A DNA stretch of 64,000 nucleotides from Iris pallida (Eukaryota > Streptophyta > Magnoliopsida > Asparagales > Iridaceae): the NCBI GenBank assembly GCA_029216955.1, contig JANAVB010042343.1, forward strand, positions 1-64,000, given 5' to 3'. Below are positions 43,966 to 55,452 of this stretch, piece by piece. The first letter of the stretch is position 1, and each line of letters opens with the position of its first letter. The translations under genes and the position numbers were made by a program. Under the pieces are notes generated by a model, which saw only the letters and a list, made by a program, of their open reading frames with translations, was not told where the DNA came from and searched no databases.

Positions 43966-46842
43966 TGTCACTCCCATTTCCTGTTATACGTATTTTTGTT
44001 TGAGTATACGAGATTTCTGGCATTTATCAGGTGGACTGTAGTTAGACTTGTTTTGCTTAGCCTAGTCATGGTTTAATCATGACTTGGTTTATTTGATCGG
44101 TTCGGTTTAATTTGACTTGGTTTGACTTGGCTTGGCTTGGTTTGAGATGGAGAGGGTTGATATATAACCCAACTGCTTTTCTCTCTCTCCTCATTCACTT
44201 CTTCATTTACTTCTTCATCTTCTTCATTTACTCCTCCCACCTACCAAGTCCTAGGCAAGTGCAACTTGATTCATGGAAGGAACTCCATTTTTTGTTGTTC
44301 TATTGTCTTCCTTACGAGATTCTAAGACACTTTAGTACTTGACATTTTTAATTTCCATGGTTTATTTCTTGTAGATCTAAGTTGGTGGCATTTTCAGTTT
44401 TCTTAGGTTTTGATCAACCAAACTTTATTATTTTCAAGTTCTAAATGTTCTATGTTGTAGAGAATTCAATTTTACCCAAAATAGACCTTTGAAAAGTTAG
44501 ATTTTGACTTGTTTTGAGAAAGTTATGGCCAAAATAAGATTTGAGCATTTTCTACTTTATCTGTGCTGAATTTGGCAGGGCCGACGAATAGTGCCGTAGC
44601 CGCATGGAATGAATAGTACCGTAGTCGTATGAATAGTACCATAGTCGCATAAAATGAATAGTGCCACAACCGCAGGAATGAATAGTGCTGCAGCCGCATG
44701 AATAGTGTCACAGCCGCATGGAATGAATAATATCGCAGCCGCAGAAATGAATAGTGCCGCAGCCGTATGGAATGAATAGTATTGCAGCCGCAGGAATGAA
44801 TAGTGCCACAGCCGTATAAATAGTGCCACAGTCGCGTGGAATGAATAGTGCCACAGCCGCAGGAATGAATAGTGCCATAACCGTATGGAATGAATAGTGC
44901 CACAGCCGCAGGAATGAATACTGCCGCAGCTGCATGGAATGAATAGTACCACAACCGCATGAATAGTACTGCAGCCGCATGAATAGTGCTGCAGTCGTAT
45001 GGAATAAATAGTGCCACAGCCGCAGGAATGAATAGTATCGCAGCCGTATAGAATAAATAGTACTGCAGCCGCAGGAATAGTACCGCAGCCACATAGAATG
45101 AATAGTGCCGCAGCCGCAGGAATGAATAGTACCGCAGCCGCATGAAATGAATAGTACTGCAACCGTATGGAATAAATAGTGCCACAGCCATATGGTTTGC
45201 ATAGTGCCGTATAGTGCCGCAGAAGGCTGCATAGTGTCACAGAATGCCGCATAGGGCCTATTTTGGCTGTTTTAAGTCCTATTTGGCTGAATTGTGGCCA
45301 AAATTTCTCCCAGCTCCCAACATAAAAGTTGTAGATCTTTTCCTTAGCTTCAAGAATATGATACTAGATATTTTATGCAAGTTTCTTTCATTCATGATAA
45401 TGTAAGGATAGAACACGATAGTGGCCTGTTAAGGTGCACTCTTAACAGTGACAAGTAACATGACATGATGGTGGCCCGTCGTGGCGCACTCTTGATAAGT
45501 AAACCCAACATGATAATATCGATATGTTGTTGTGACAGCTATCTTAACTTGCTAAGTAACTTTTGTCTTGACACCGTGGGTGTTTGTGCTTATATAAGCT
45601 ACATGTCCGGTCTGGCATCATGTCTAGGACATGAATTCCTGGTTACCACGGTCAGGGATTCATATTGAATCTGACTAGGACAAAGACTAGATTGATCATG
45701 TAGTTTATGAAGAGATTTCCCAGCTACAGGCAGTCTCGTTATCTGGGCGCTCTAATTGGACTTGTAGCCTGCCGTCGAGTAGGGCACATTTCCAGCACAC
45801 TGTCATGTGTTGCACCCCCAAGTCACATAATCCAACTCTCTCAACTTGGGACCAGATAACCTGGATTAAGTATGCAGGGCTTGTGGCTGTTGGAACATCT
45901 CATTTTATCTTGTTAGTAATTAGGCTTGTGATAACCCTAGTTAGTTAAAGTATCAAGTCGTACTCATTGCTTGGCCGTGATTGATGGATGGAGTCCAGTC
46001 TAGTATTGTCCAGACAGTGCCAGTACATGGTTACTTCAGTGCATTTACTATTATGCTTTACCTTATCGATAATTGGTTAGAGACTAAGTTTTGTTCAGGT
46101 GAAGGGTTACAACCCCGGTCTTTGTTTGGTTTACGGGTTGTAACATGGCTACCAGAATAGTCCCTTAGTTGTCTTATCGTTTATCACCTTGTTTTCCCTA
46201 ACTCATGTCTTTTATTATCATTTATGTTCATATGTGCTAATGTGCTGGTTTTAGTTCTTAAGTGAAGCCTCCTTTGTGGCATTTGCTCTTTTGGGGTCTG
46301 ACCCAGCTGGTTTTATATGGCCAAATACTGGAGTAGCACCCGAGAATCTTCCAGCCTTCCAGCCAGATGGTGCATACTAGACGCAACCCTGGCAACGAGT
46401 GAATTTTATTTTGCTCTCCTACTCTATTATAAATTATTCTTTTTAGGCATTTAGCCACCGAGCAAGTGTTAGCTCGTGTTAAATTTATATTTCTGTCTGC
46501 CTAAGGGCTGTAACATGATTGACAAATCCTAAGGTTGATCATGTATGACTTAAACTCTTGCTTGTCTTCGCATTTTGCATGACTAGCTTTATGATCATCT
46601 GAATATGTAATGTTTGGGACGCCTTACTTTGTATGTCTGATGATCTACCATCTTGTTACATTACTTGCTTGCTTGAGATTAAGACACTAGGCTTGATCTT
46701 GACTATAAGTGACTGTTGGCTTGTAGTAAACCTCATGCATCTAGACAGCCGTGACCGTATTGCGAGGTAGGATTCACTTCAATGTACGTAGCTGGCTGTG
46801 TCTGTCCCCCGCTCTCCAGTATTCTGGTTCTGGGGCATGAAA
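43966..46842 (+). mobile_element. Solo LTR of a Del/Tekay-like gypsy element
   Basis: 2877 bp from TGTCACTCCCATTTCC to TGGGGCATGAAA, flanked by TATAT on both sides (43961-43965 and 46843-46847). Excising it with one TATAT rejoins the gag frame. The start and a gtatacgagatttc box (44010-44023) fit chromovirus LTRs. The last CA is changed to AA. No coding domain is inside. It contains a long minisatellite at 44578-45255. Confidence 0.85.
44578..45255. repeat. Minisatellite GAATAGTGCCGCAGCCGCAT type
   Basis: More than 20 tandem units of about 17-30 bp, built from gaatgaatagt, then gcc/acc/act, then rCAgCCGCAtg with variants, inside the solo LTR. Shorter degenerate units (catagtgccg) continue to about 45255. 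Confidence 0.93.
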
Positions 46843-48390
46843 TATATCCTCAGGACAGCGAGCTTCACGTATCGGAGCCAGAAAGTGAAGGATCTACGGC
46901 TCTCTCGAGTCACCCTCACACTCAGTCTGTGTTCATGGCCGATGGCAATGAAGAAGTCAAGAACGAAGCTCTCAGACGTATCGAAGCCCTTGAGACGAAG
47001 TTAGATACGCTGACGGACACCATAAAGACCCTGTCCTCGGTCATAATCGACCTCAAGAGTAGCATGGCTCTCGATGCCTCTACAACTGCGCGTGATCTGC
47101 CAACCAATGATGGATCCAGTAGGTTGCCTACTGCCAATCAGACAGGACCATCTTTGTCTACTCCATCGGCTACAGGCTCCGCAATGCCGGCCAAGATGTA
47201 GCAGGCCATCAAGGAGCTGTATGCTCGTCATGATGCCAAGAAGAAGCAAGCAACGCTCAGAAAGATGGGGATCCGACAGCCATACCCTGCCGAGTAGGAC
47301 AATGTTGTCTATCCTCCCAAATATAATCCGCAGACGCTTACATCTAATGAAGGGAAGGGGTCTCCCCGATAATACGTGAGGTATTTTACCTCAATAACGG
47401 GGCACCTTCCAAAGGATGACGCCCTCATGTCCAACATATTCATAGGAGCCCTGCAGGGGGTAGCCTATGAGTGGTTATGCAGTCTCCCGAACGACTGCAT
47501 CTCGTCCTTTGAAGACCTGAAGACTCGGTTTGTGGACCGATTCTACTAAGGAGGCATGGATATGACCATGTCGACCCTCAAGGAATTGTCCAGAGGGAGA
47601 AAGAGCCTGTTTGTGCATACATCAAGTGCTTCCGCCAGACAGCTCTCAGATTACCACCCGGCATGCCCGAGCCCATGCTTATGGACTTCTGCCGCAAGAA
47701 CATGCTTTCCGCTATAAAATTATGGCACAGTGCTCCCTACACGGAGTGGACGCCTTTTATTACAGAGGCGAATGTCGCACAAAGGAAAGCCTAGGACGCA
47801 CAGCTCCCGGGGCTACACATTTCTGCGTCCGAAGACAAGGGGAGACGCTCGTATAGCAACAACCCCAAAGACGGAAAAGGCAAGCAAGCCATGACCGTCA
47901 ACATCTCTAAAGGTTCAGCAGCTATGAACCCCAAGTCTGCGAAAGTGCAGAGGCCGAGGTAGACTTACTCCTTCAATGATGAGGATACGCTGGAGCTCTT
48001 CGAGATGCTTACGAAGAGAGGCAAACTATCCATCTTGCCACCCAGGTATCCTGATGAAGTGGAAAAGGTGGACCATCCCTAGTACTGCCATTATCACTAG
48101 TACGTCCATTACTCAACACAGGACTGCTATGTGTTGAAGGGGCAAATTCAGCGCCTCATTAAAGCCAACGTCATATCGTTGGATTACGAAGAGAAGACCG
48201 TCATGGCCAACATGGTTACTCTCCAGTTCGAGAGTTTTCCAGCCACAGAGGTACAAGCTGGCATCATCCCTACTCTCGACGATGGAAGTTGTCAACCTTC
48301 TGCCAATACGGGACAACGCTCAAGGGCTCATCCCGTTCTCTATGCCTCAAGACGGAGTCGTAAGAGTCCATCCGGACCAGGCTCCTGACA

Positions 48391-49173
48391 CAATAAACCA
48401 GTAATCATCGTGAATCTCTCGAAAAATATTTCATGACCTCGCTTTTAAAATGTTATCCTAAGATGTGTCTACCATGTACTCTCTACCTCGGAGTAGTCAC
48501 CACCTCTACAATAGATGTAAGCTGTCATAATCTTTAGAAAACATTTTATGTCCATATTACCTATGAAGTATTATTCTACATCGAATCTACCATGTACATA
48601 TTACCTCTGAGTAGTCACCCCGCTATGATAACCCAAAAGTTGTCATAACTCCTTAAGAAAAAAAAGTCACGTCCATATTACCTCTGAACTATTATGCTAG
48701 GAAGAAGGATGATTTCTATATAACCTCTGAGCAACGTCCCCCTTTCCCTGACGATTCCATACAATCGTCATCTATAGAACCCTTCACGTCCATATTACCT
48801 CTGAGTCGTTCTATAACCCAGAAGAGTCTATCCTTACCATGTCCATATTACCTCTGAGTAAGGAAAGTGTCTCTACAAAAACTCTCTTTTTTGTCATGTG
48901 TACATAACCTCTGAGCAACCACCTTGTCCCCAGGGGGAATTATCCCCCCTAATGGAATTCTTACCCCTGTACAGGATCCACACCGTAAAGAGCGACAAAA
49001 CAGAAAAGGAAAACAGAAACTCCAGATACAAGTAAGGCATTGTTTTCTATTAGAAAATATGCATATAATCCCTCATAAGTTGAAGGACAAAAAGAAGCAG
49101 GAAATCAAAACTGGAAAGACTAGTCCTAAAGGTCTTCCAGTCGGTTCATCAGATGAGCCTTCCGTTGTGTGAT
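48391..49173 (+). repeat. Spacer with seven to eight Tat motif copies
   Basis: Copies of CACGTCCATATTACCTCTGA with zero to five changes begin near 48549, 48592, 48667, 48710, 48783, 48836 and 48893, spaced about 45-75 bp. The intervening DNA is not similar between units, so this is not a simple tandem array. 48920-49173 is purine-rich and noncoding. Confidence 0.8.
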
Positions 49174-52100
49174 CTATGTGCGGGCCCTCCTATCGGGCTC
49201 CTGACATCTAGCAGTCTCATCTCCGATAGGGGACCAAGCCTGATGCGCAAGAGCCAATTCGGCCTGACGAGTGCTGATATATGCCTTCTCTTGAATCAGA
49301 GCCTCCGAACGTTGGTGAAGGACTTCCCCCTGGTTATCTGATTCCTTCAGGCCATCCTCAGCAAGGACCAGATCATCCGTCAGCTTCTGAATCAGTTCTC
49401 AGAGGTCTCTGCAGTACTCCTCCGTGGCTGCACGATGGTGGACTCGAGCCCCTTCGACGTCAGCCAGCTCGGCAATCCCTGATTCGACTTCCACAAGTCG
49501 ATCAGAAAAAGTCTTACGCATCTGCTCTTGGCAAGATTCTTCAGAGGCTATCTTCTCTAGTTCTGTCACGGTAAAATCAATAGATTGTCATCAGGGCCTT
49601 GAAGTTCCAAAGTAATGGCGTCCAAATCATCCAGTAAGCCTCTCGCAATCACAACCTGAGCACCATACTCGGGATGGACGTATAGTAGTGCCAATTGGCC
49701 TTCTACTAGGTTCTGCAACCACCCGACCAGGGGTTAACCATACAAAGCGCTCTCTATACCATGACTTAAAGCGTCACGAAGGGTGCTCAGCAAGAGTTTG
49801 GCACAATATTCTTTATCGGTCTGACTCATAGCGGTCATCGGAGAAGCCGCAGTAAAAGACTCCAGAGCAGAGAGAACAAACCGCTCAGGGCCAGGAGGTG
49901 CAGCCGAAGCAGGAGGCACAGTCATAAGTACCGAAGAGAGGGATCGAGGAAGAACAGAACCCGACAGCGGCTGGTATTTGGTGGACTCCTCAACAGACCC
50001 CTTAGCTATGCCGATCAGAGCCTGCCCAATCGCAGGGATCGCCGGTTCATCAGTCCCTATAACTGGCCCCTCTGGAGAGGCCGCAATGATCGATTCTCGC
50101 ATGACCCCCTCAACAGAAATCTCAGAAGAAACTCCATCGGTAAGCCCAAATAAATTCCCGGAAAGGAACTCCGCCACTAAAATAGGCGCCACCCCCCTCA
50201 GCCGATTCAATCCTTTCCCCAGAGTGCTCGGAGGTCCCATCGGTTAGCTCAGCGATGCTACTGTCAAGAGTAGCGAGATCGACCAGAGCTGCCACAGCTG
50301 GCCTGTCGAAGATCGTATCACCTCGACGGGCAGACTCACCAATGGTATCCGCCGTTGAGCCCTCGACGGCCTCTTCAACTTCCATACGAGGTCGAGGAAG
50401 GATGAATGCTATGGGCAACTCATCCAATACGGACCCCTTCTCACCCATGGAGGAAGGGGAGCCCCGAAAGACATTAGCAGAAGTACCTCCGATGCCTTCA
50501 GGGACTTGAGCTATTCCCGGCGCAGGTACTGGTACGGATCCTTCTGGAAAAAAAGGCCAACCCCGGGTATTGTCGCACGAGTACTCCCAGGGGCTAGATC
50601 GTCATAGGAAGTTAAAAAAGGGGTCTCATCTGACCCAGGGATATGACCCTTTCCTTGGGCAGAAGATTCCCCTAGTTGCTCAAGTACCCCTTGCACCTGA
50701 GCCACCAGAGTAAAGGGAAGTAAGAAGATTTATATATATATATGTACCATAGACAATGACTCAAGGCCAGAAAAGGACCTGAGAAGCTGAGGCAACGGAA
50801 GGAGCGCCACGCCGTAGTGGACCCCTCTGCGGAGCCAACCGCTTCACCTTCTTATGGACAGGAGCGGTCGAAGATGACAAAAGGGGACGTTTTATTAGGA
50901 GGCTCAAGGGTGTTTCATCCTCCCATCGCTCTTGAGAATTGTCTAAAGCAATAGGAGACTCACGGCGAGCCTCTTCCACTTCCTGTAGCTTCGGTCAGAG
51001 TTGATCAAATTAGGTACCCACGATGAAGCTCCGTTTCTGGTCAAAACCTGGCGAGAAGCGAGCAACCAGGCAATAAAACTTTATGGCGGAGAATAAAATA
51101 CAGGGTTCTTCATTCACGTCAGGAAAGGCGAACATGGCCCCAGTGGAAACGGCGGTATAATACTTCCAAGTACGGGCACCATCCAACCAACTCCCCTCAT
51201 ACCCTAAACAGGGGCTAGGGTTGCCCATCATGGTTTAGCCATAGCTAAACTGTCGTACGAAGCGGCTAGGCAGATATGGCTCCAAGTACACCTTATTCTT
51301 GCTCCGATAAACCAGGTGCGAAGGGCGGATAGATAATAGCCAGCAAAATGCACCAGAATTCAAGCCCCTTCCATGCCACCTCGATCGTCAAGTTTGGCTT
51401 CAACTCTATGGCCCCCATAAGAAGACGAGATCGGGTTGAAGCTATATCTATCCGGGCGACCTAGCCCTCGCCTACATGTCGGGATGTCTACATTAAACCA
51501 CTTCGATTTATGATAGTGGCGCAAGAGTGCATCTTCACCATCATCGCCATCTAGGACAGTGGAATCAATCAACCCTGGATGATGTAAAGCCAGCCAAGCC
51601 ATCAGATAATAGTAGGGTAATTCTGCTCGAGGAAATCCGTTGCCTCGACTGGAAGGTTTTATAATCCTTCCAGAGAAACCCTTCAGACCTCTGAGAAGGT
51701 TACAGACCATAGCCGGAAGCAACGCCAATGAATGGCCGAAGGCCAACCTTACAGCAGGCATGATGAGTTCCTTGCCCAGTCGCCCCACGGAGCCTTGGCC
51801 TCCGAGGACCACGGCTTTCCGTAACCACATCATCAGAAAGGCTGTTAACGCAGTTTTTCGGCTAACGGGAACAAAATTTTGGTGGAAGCAACTAAAAGCC
51901 ACAGAAACAAAGATTTCCTCATCAACCACAAAAGGCGGCTGCATCTTTGATTTTATCTCCATGTCTTTTATCTCAGCAAGGCTGTACGCCCTACGAATAG
52001 AGGGCTGGATAGCCAGACCTGCTTATGGGTTGGTACCAAAAAAATACTGCCTCCAAGCATTTGTATGGGACGAGGCATGCGTGGAATCCTGACGCACACA

Positions 52101-53335
52101 AGCCTGGTGATGATAGAACAACTCCTTGTACACCTCTACCAACTCAAGGTGCTGGTCTTCTAGCCCCTTAAGCTCTTCTGGGGTAGGACAATACTCTTCA
52201 TAGGGGTTTTTGCCCCAGGGTACCTTGGAAACGGCGAACATCTCGTGAAGGGCCGGCCCCATCTTTCTGCAGGGTAGAAAGAAGGTCTCAGTATCGCAAT
52301 TAAACAATTCCAGTAAAACCAGGAACAAGGACCGATTGGAAGGAATACCATATTCAGTGCCCCTGATGGCACGACGAAGGTTAGTGTGTGCAATATCCTC
52401 CTTAAAAGTACTCAGCACCCATCGGGTCAGGTCGCTCCATTTTCGATCAAACTGCATCCATCCTTCAGGGCAAAATGAACCCTTCGATAACTACGGCCAA
52501 ATACCAGGAGTCTGTTGGCAAAAATAGAAGCACAAGACAGTAACAATTCAGTAGGCACATCGTTAAACCTATGCCCAGGGAGCAACAATCGTTGAGAGGA
52601 TGATGAACTACCCGAGATGGACACAGGAATACTCTGATCTGTGAAACCTTCGCCCGCCTGGATTCGGCCCGAGGTCAAACCCACCTAACTGGGGGTTAAG
52701 TCCAAATCCAATCGTCGTTCCTCAGCAAAACAAAAGAAGACCGACAATGGCAAATGGCGCTCGGTCTCAGGAATATACAGGAGGAGGTTGTTACTCTTGA
52801 TAAACCACTCTGATCTTAGGGAGAAGAGGTCCGACTCTCCCGGGACTAATCTGTCACCAAAAAGAAATTGGGGCTTTAATTGCCCTGTACTAGTATCCTG
52901 AGAGGGGGTCAACCTTCCTTGGTCCAGCAAACGACAGAAATAAGCCGAAGTCTACGACCGTATTTCTTCCAGCCGCCCGTTCGGTTGGTCCGCGGTAACC
53001 GACTGTTTAAAAGGAATGAGGAGCTCCTGTTTGAGGTCAATCCCCAATGAACGGAGAGGATAGTCATAGAGGATTTTGCTCAATGGGATGGTCACAGAAA
53101 CCGAATAACAAAAAAATATACAAGGGTAAGCATATAAAGCATTAGCACAGATGCCCGCAGAAGCATGGAGATCAAAGTAGATACCTGCTATGGGCGGGCG
53201 CACATCAGGATGGGTCACTGTGCCAACAGTCGAAGGATCATCGAGATCGTCAATATCAAAAATAACCCTCTTTTCCTTCATCTTTTTGGGGCCAGCCGTA
53301 AGAGCTTTTAAGGTTTTTGATCTTTTGGGAGCCAT
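49174..53335 (-). pseudogene. Tat copy 2B antisense accessory gene, plant-mobile-domain-like
   Basis: Homologue of the antisense gene in element 1, read right to left. Exon 1 (53335-53185) starts MAPKRSK, is 151 bases and ends in phase 1 at GCAG/GTATCT, as in element 1. The domain region has TFFLPCRKMGPALHEM (element 1: TFMTLDGEIGFALHEM) near 52280, FPRAELPYYYLMAWLALHHP near 51640, and SWLDGARTWKYYTA near 51180. A likely intron is at about 50750-50702 (TATG/GTACAT to GGCTCAG). The 3' end is a coiled coil (LTVTELEKIASEE onward, 49570-49177) ending in TAG at 49174-49176. Many stops and frameshifts. A TTATAAG box lies about 100 bases upstream of the start. Confidence 0.8.
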
Positions 53336-53718
53336 GGCGAAGAGCTAGGGTTTTGAAGAAAGAAAAAACTCTGGCGTAGACTGCTGAAGAAAATATGAAG
53401 GAAGGAAGGTTCTTTCTCTCCCCAAAATGCCAACTTATAAGAAAGGACACGTTCGCAAGAGAAGACAAAACGCCTTGGACGATGTAGGTTCAAAAAAATA
53501 GTCATGATGAACGTTCGCGTGATACGAGGAGTCATGATCACGCTTAAGGAGGAGACGGCTTAACATATTTAATGTTTAGAGCCTAAGCACACCGTCAGCT
53601 TATCCGCATGAAGAGATGGGTATGTCCTCTACACACAAAAAAAGAGGAGACACAGGTCATGCTTATTTTCAAAGTGCCCCGAGCTTGACCCAAATTCGAG
53701 ACACTTTGAAGGGGGTCT
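53336..53718 (+). other. Spacer and polypurine tract of Tat copy 2B
   Basis: Includes the presumed promoter of the antisense gene (TTATAAG on the minus strand near 53434-53440) and, toward the LTR, the shared CAAAGTGCCCC box and tract CACTTTGAAGGGGGTCT. Confidence 0.7.
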
Positions 53719-54457
53719 TGTAGAAGCATGAAAAATTACAGTTGATACAAGGCGCAGGAGGGTGCTCTCGTCACCCACCCGCTTTCTACCATGGTCCAGA
53801 TGACCTATGGCGCAGGTTAGTATCTCCACTATCGACCTAACATCACAGAGGTGCAGACAGTCAGATGCACAGACCAACCAAAGACGAAGACATTCTCAAG
53901 ATAAAGTTCTGAAAAAAGCACTCTTCTTATTGATCGTAGCTACAAGGGGCTATTATACAGGCCTATCGCAAGTACATAAGAAAGAAGTTTCTTGAATCTC
54001 ATTTATAAGGATCAATTACAAGGTCTTTGTTACACAGGTGATAATAGAAATTTCTATGAACATAAGGGAAGGATTGTCTTCGATGGGCGGCCTTCACAGT
54101 ATGATCATCATGGACAGAAGAGAGATGTACAGTCTACATCAAAGTCTCTTCTCCACTGACTCACAACGTCATCAGAGCCAACCCTCTTGTCACCAAGAGA
54201 AGCTAGAGCTCCAATATCTACTGAAGTAGTGGAAGACCCAGAACCACAACATGGCGAAGCCCCATTGCTCCCAAAGATCAAGTAGAGCACGACCGGCTAT
54301 TCATCAAGTAAGAAACTGATCTCGAGCATGTGGCTTGGATCTCCCATAACCCTAAGACGTCGCTCAGAGTCGAACTCCCTAAGAAGGACATTTGTATACT
54401 TCTTAAGGGCAGTAATGACTCCTTTTACACAGAGTTCCTCCATAAGAATGTGGCTCC
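53719..54457 (+). repeat. Start of a Tat-type LTR plus unassigned sequence
   Basis: TGTAGAAGCATGAAAAATTACAG directly follows the polypurine tract, as expected of the 3' LTR of 2B, but the body diverges strongly from the LTR at 40248. From about 54310 an open stretch runs to the copia insertion at 54458 and continues in frame after 63902, ending at TAA near 63963. I cannot assign it. Confidence 0.45.
54453..54457. repeat. Target-site duplication GCTCC, left
   Basis: GCTCC precedes the left copia LTR and recurs at 63898-63902 directly after the right LTR. Confidence 0.92.
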
Positions 54458-55398
54458 TGATGACACAAAGTCACAGTCAACCAAATATTGATAGAATTGA
54501 CTAAATAATACTTGTGATAATTTAATACGACACATGAAGACTACATCCAGCTCAAGTCAGACGACAGCTAAGTTTTGCAAATGTAAGTTATTTTTGAGTC
54601 TATATTTTATAATTTTATTGAGACTAGACTTATGTAAGCTGAGTTGTGCTGAGCATCTGAGACTTAACCTATACCCTACCCAAAATCCAAAAGCTCCACA
54701 TACAGCCAAATAAGCCCATTGGACCAATGACCCATTCTGTGCTCTGGAGACAGAGTTCGGGCCGAACTATGCCTCCACACAGAGTTCGGGCCGAACTCTG
54801 TCCCCTAAAAATCAGCACCCTAATTTTTAGGTTTGGCTGGTTGCAAGTTGTCCAATGGCCAAATTTTTGAAAATTCTAACCAGAATTCTGGCCGAATTCT
54901 GCCTACCTGGTATCCTATAAATAGGCCATGAATTCTCTCATTTTTATTCATCCAATCATCTCTTTTCTTCTCTCTAAAGCTCAATACAAGCCATACCCTT
55001 CTTCATCTACTAGCCACAAGCTCCCTAAGCCTCAAGTGCTCAGCATTTTTCAGTTAGGAGTTTGTGCAAGAGTTCAAGAAGTCGCTTGGAAAATTCCAAG
55101 CATCGCCACTGCGATCTTTGTAAGAAGTTGACGTGCTCTTCTGAAGAAAAGGCACGGGGTGTAACTACTATTTCACAAATAGTGTATTTAATCCTGAGCT
55201 AGAGTTCTCAGGCCTGGACTAGTCCTCCACGAGGAAAACCAGGTTAAAAATCGGCTGTGTTTGCGTATGCTTTCTTACTCCTTATTTATTTCCGCATTTA
55301 TCTGATTAGTTTTACTTGTGAAAGAGTTTAATTTTTAAATTGGCTATTATCGCTATAAACTCTATTCACCCCCCTCTAGAGTTGCTATCTGTTCTTCA
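54458..55398 (+). repeat. 5' LTR of the copia element
   Basis: 941 bp. Starts TGATGACACAAAG (TGTTGACAC in the other LTR) and ends GTTCTTCA. TATAAATA is at 54916-54923. Two AGAGTTCGGGCCGAACT palindromes lie at 54746-54800. Confidence 0.96.
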
Positions 55399-55400
55399 AT

Positions 55401-55410
55401 TGGTATCAGA
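55401..55410 (+). other. Primer binding site (tRNA-Met type)
   Basis: TGGTATCAGA two bases after the LTR end, the standard initiator tRNA-Met complement of plant copia elements. Confidence 0.92.
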
Positions 55411-55452
55411 ACTTTGTTCTCTCAACAAGGACTAACATCCTAGAGTTGATCC

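Larger units (their letters stand above)
42584..48390 (+). pseudogene. Tat copy 2B gag (interrupted by solo LTR)
   Basis: This gag would form the particle shell. The N-terminal extension (42584-43960) has SVFDRIAFP, as in element 1, and GGS-type repeats. It is split at 43965 by a solo LTR and resumes at 46848. After it come a coiled coil (RRIEALETKLDTLTDTIKTL), capsid blocks (GIRQPYPAE, PKDDALMSNIFIGALQG, AYEWLCSLPNDCISSFEDLK), and the zinc-knuckle region ending DCYVLKGQIQRLIKANVIS. Stops at about 47199, 47296, 47369, 47548, 48079 and 48100 and several frameshifts are present. It ends near 48390 after VVRVHPDQAPD, equivalent to mid gag-protease in element 1. No protease, RT, RNase H or integrase follows, so pol is deleted. 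Confidence 0.87.

Noticed and set aside
44523..45252. Three overlapping minus-strand open frames of 170-230 codons rich in Cys, Tyr, Phe and His
   Set aside because: They lie on the minisatellite of a solo LTR. A repeat unit without stops opens all frames, and the proteins are translations of the repeat.
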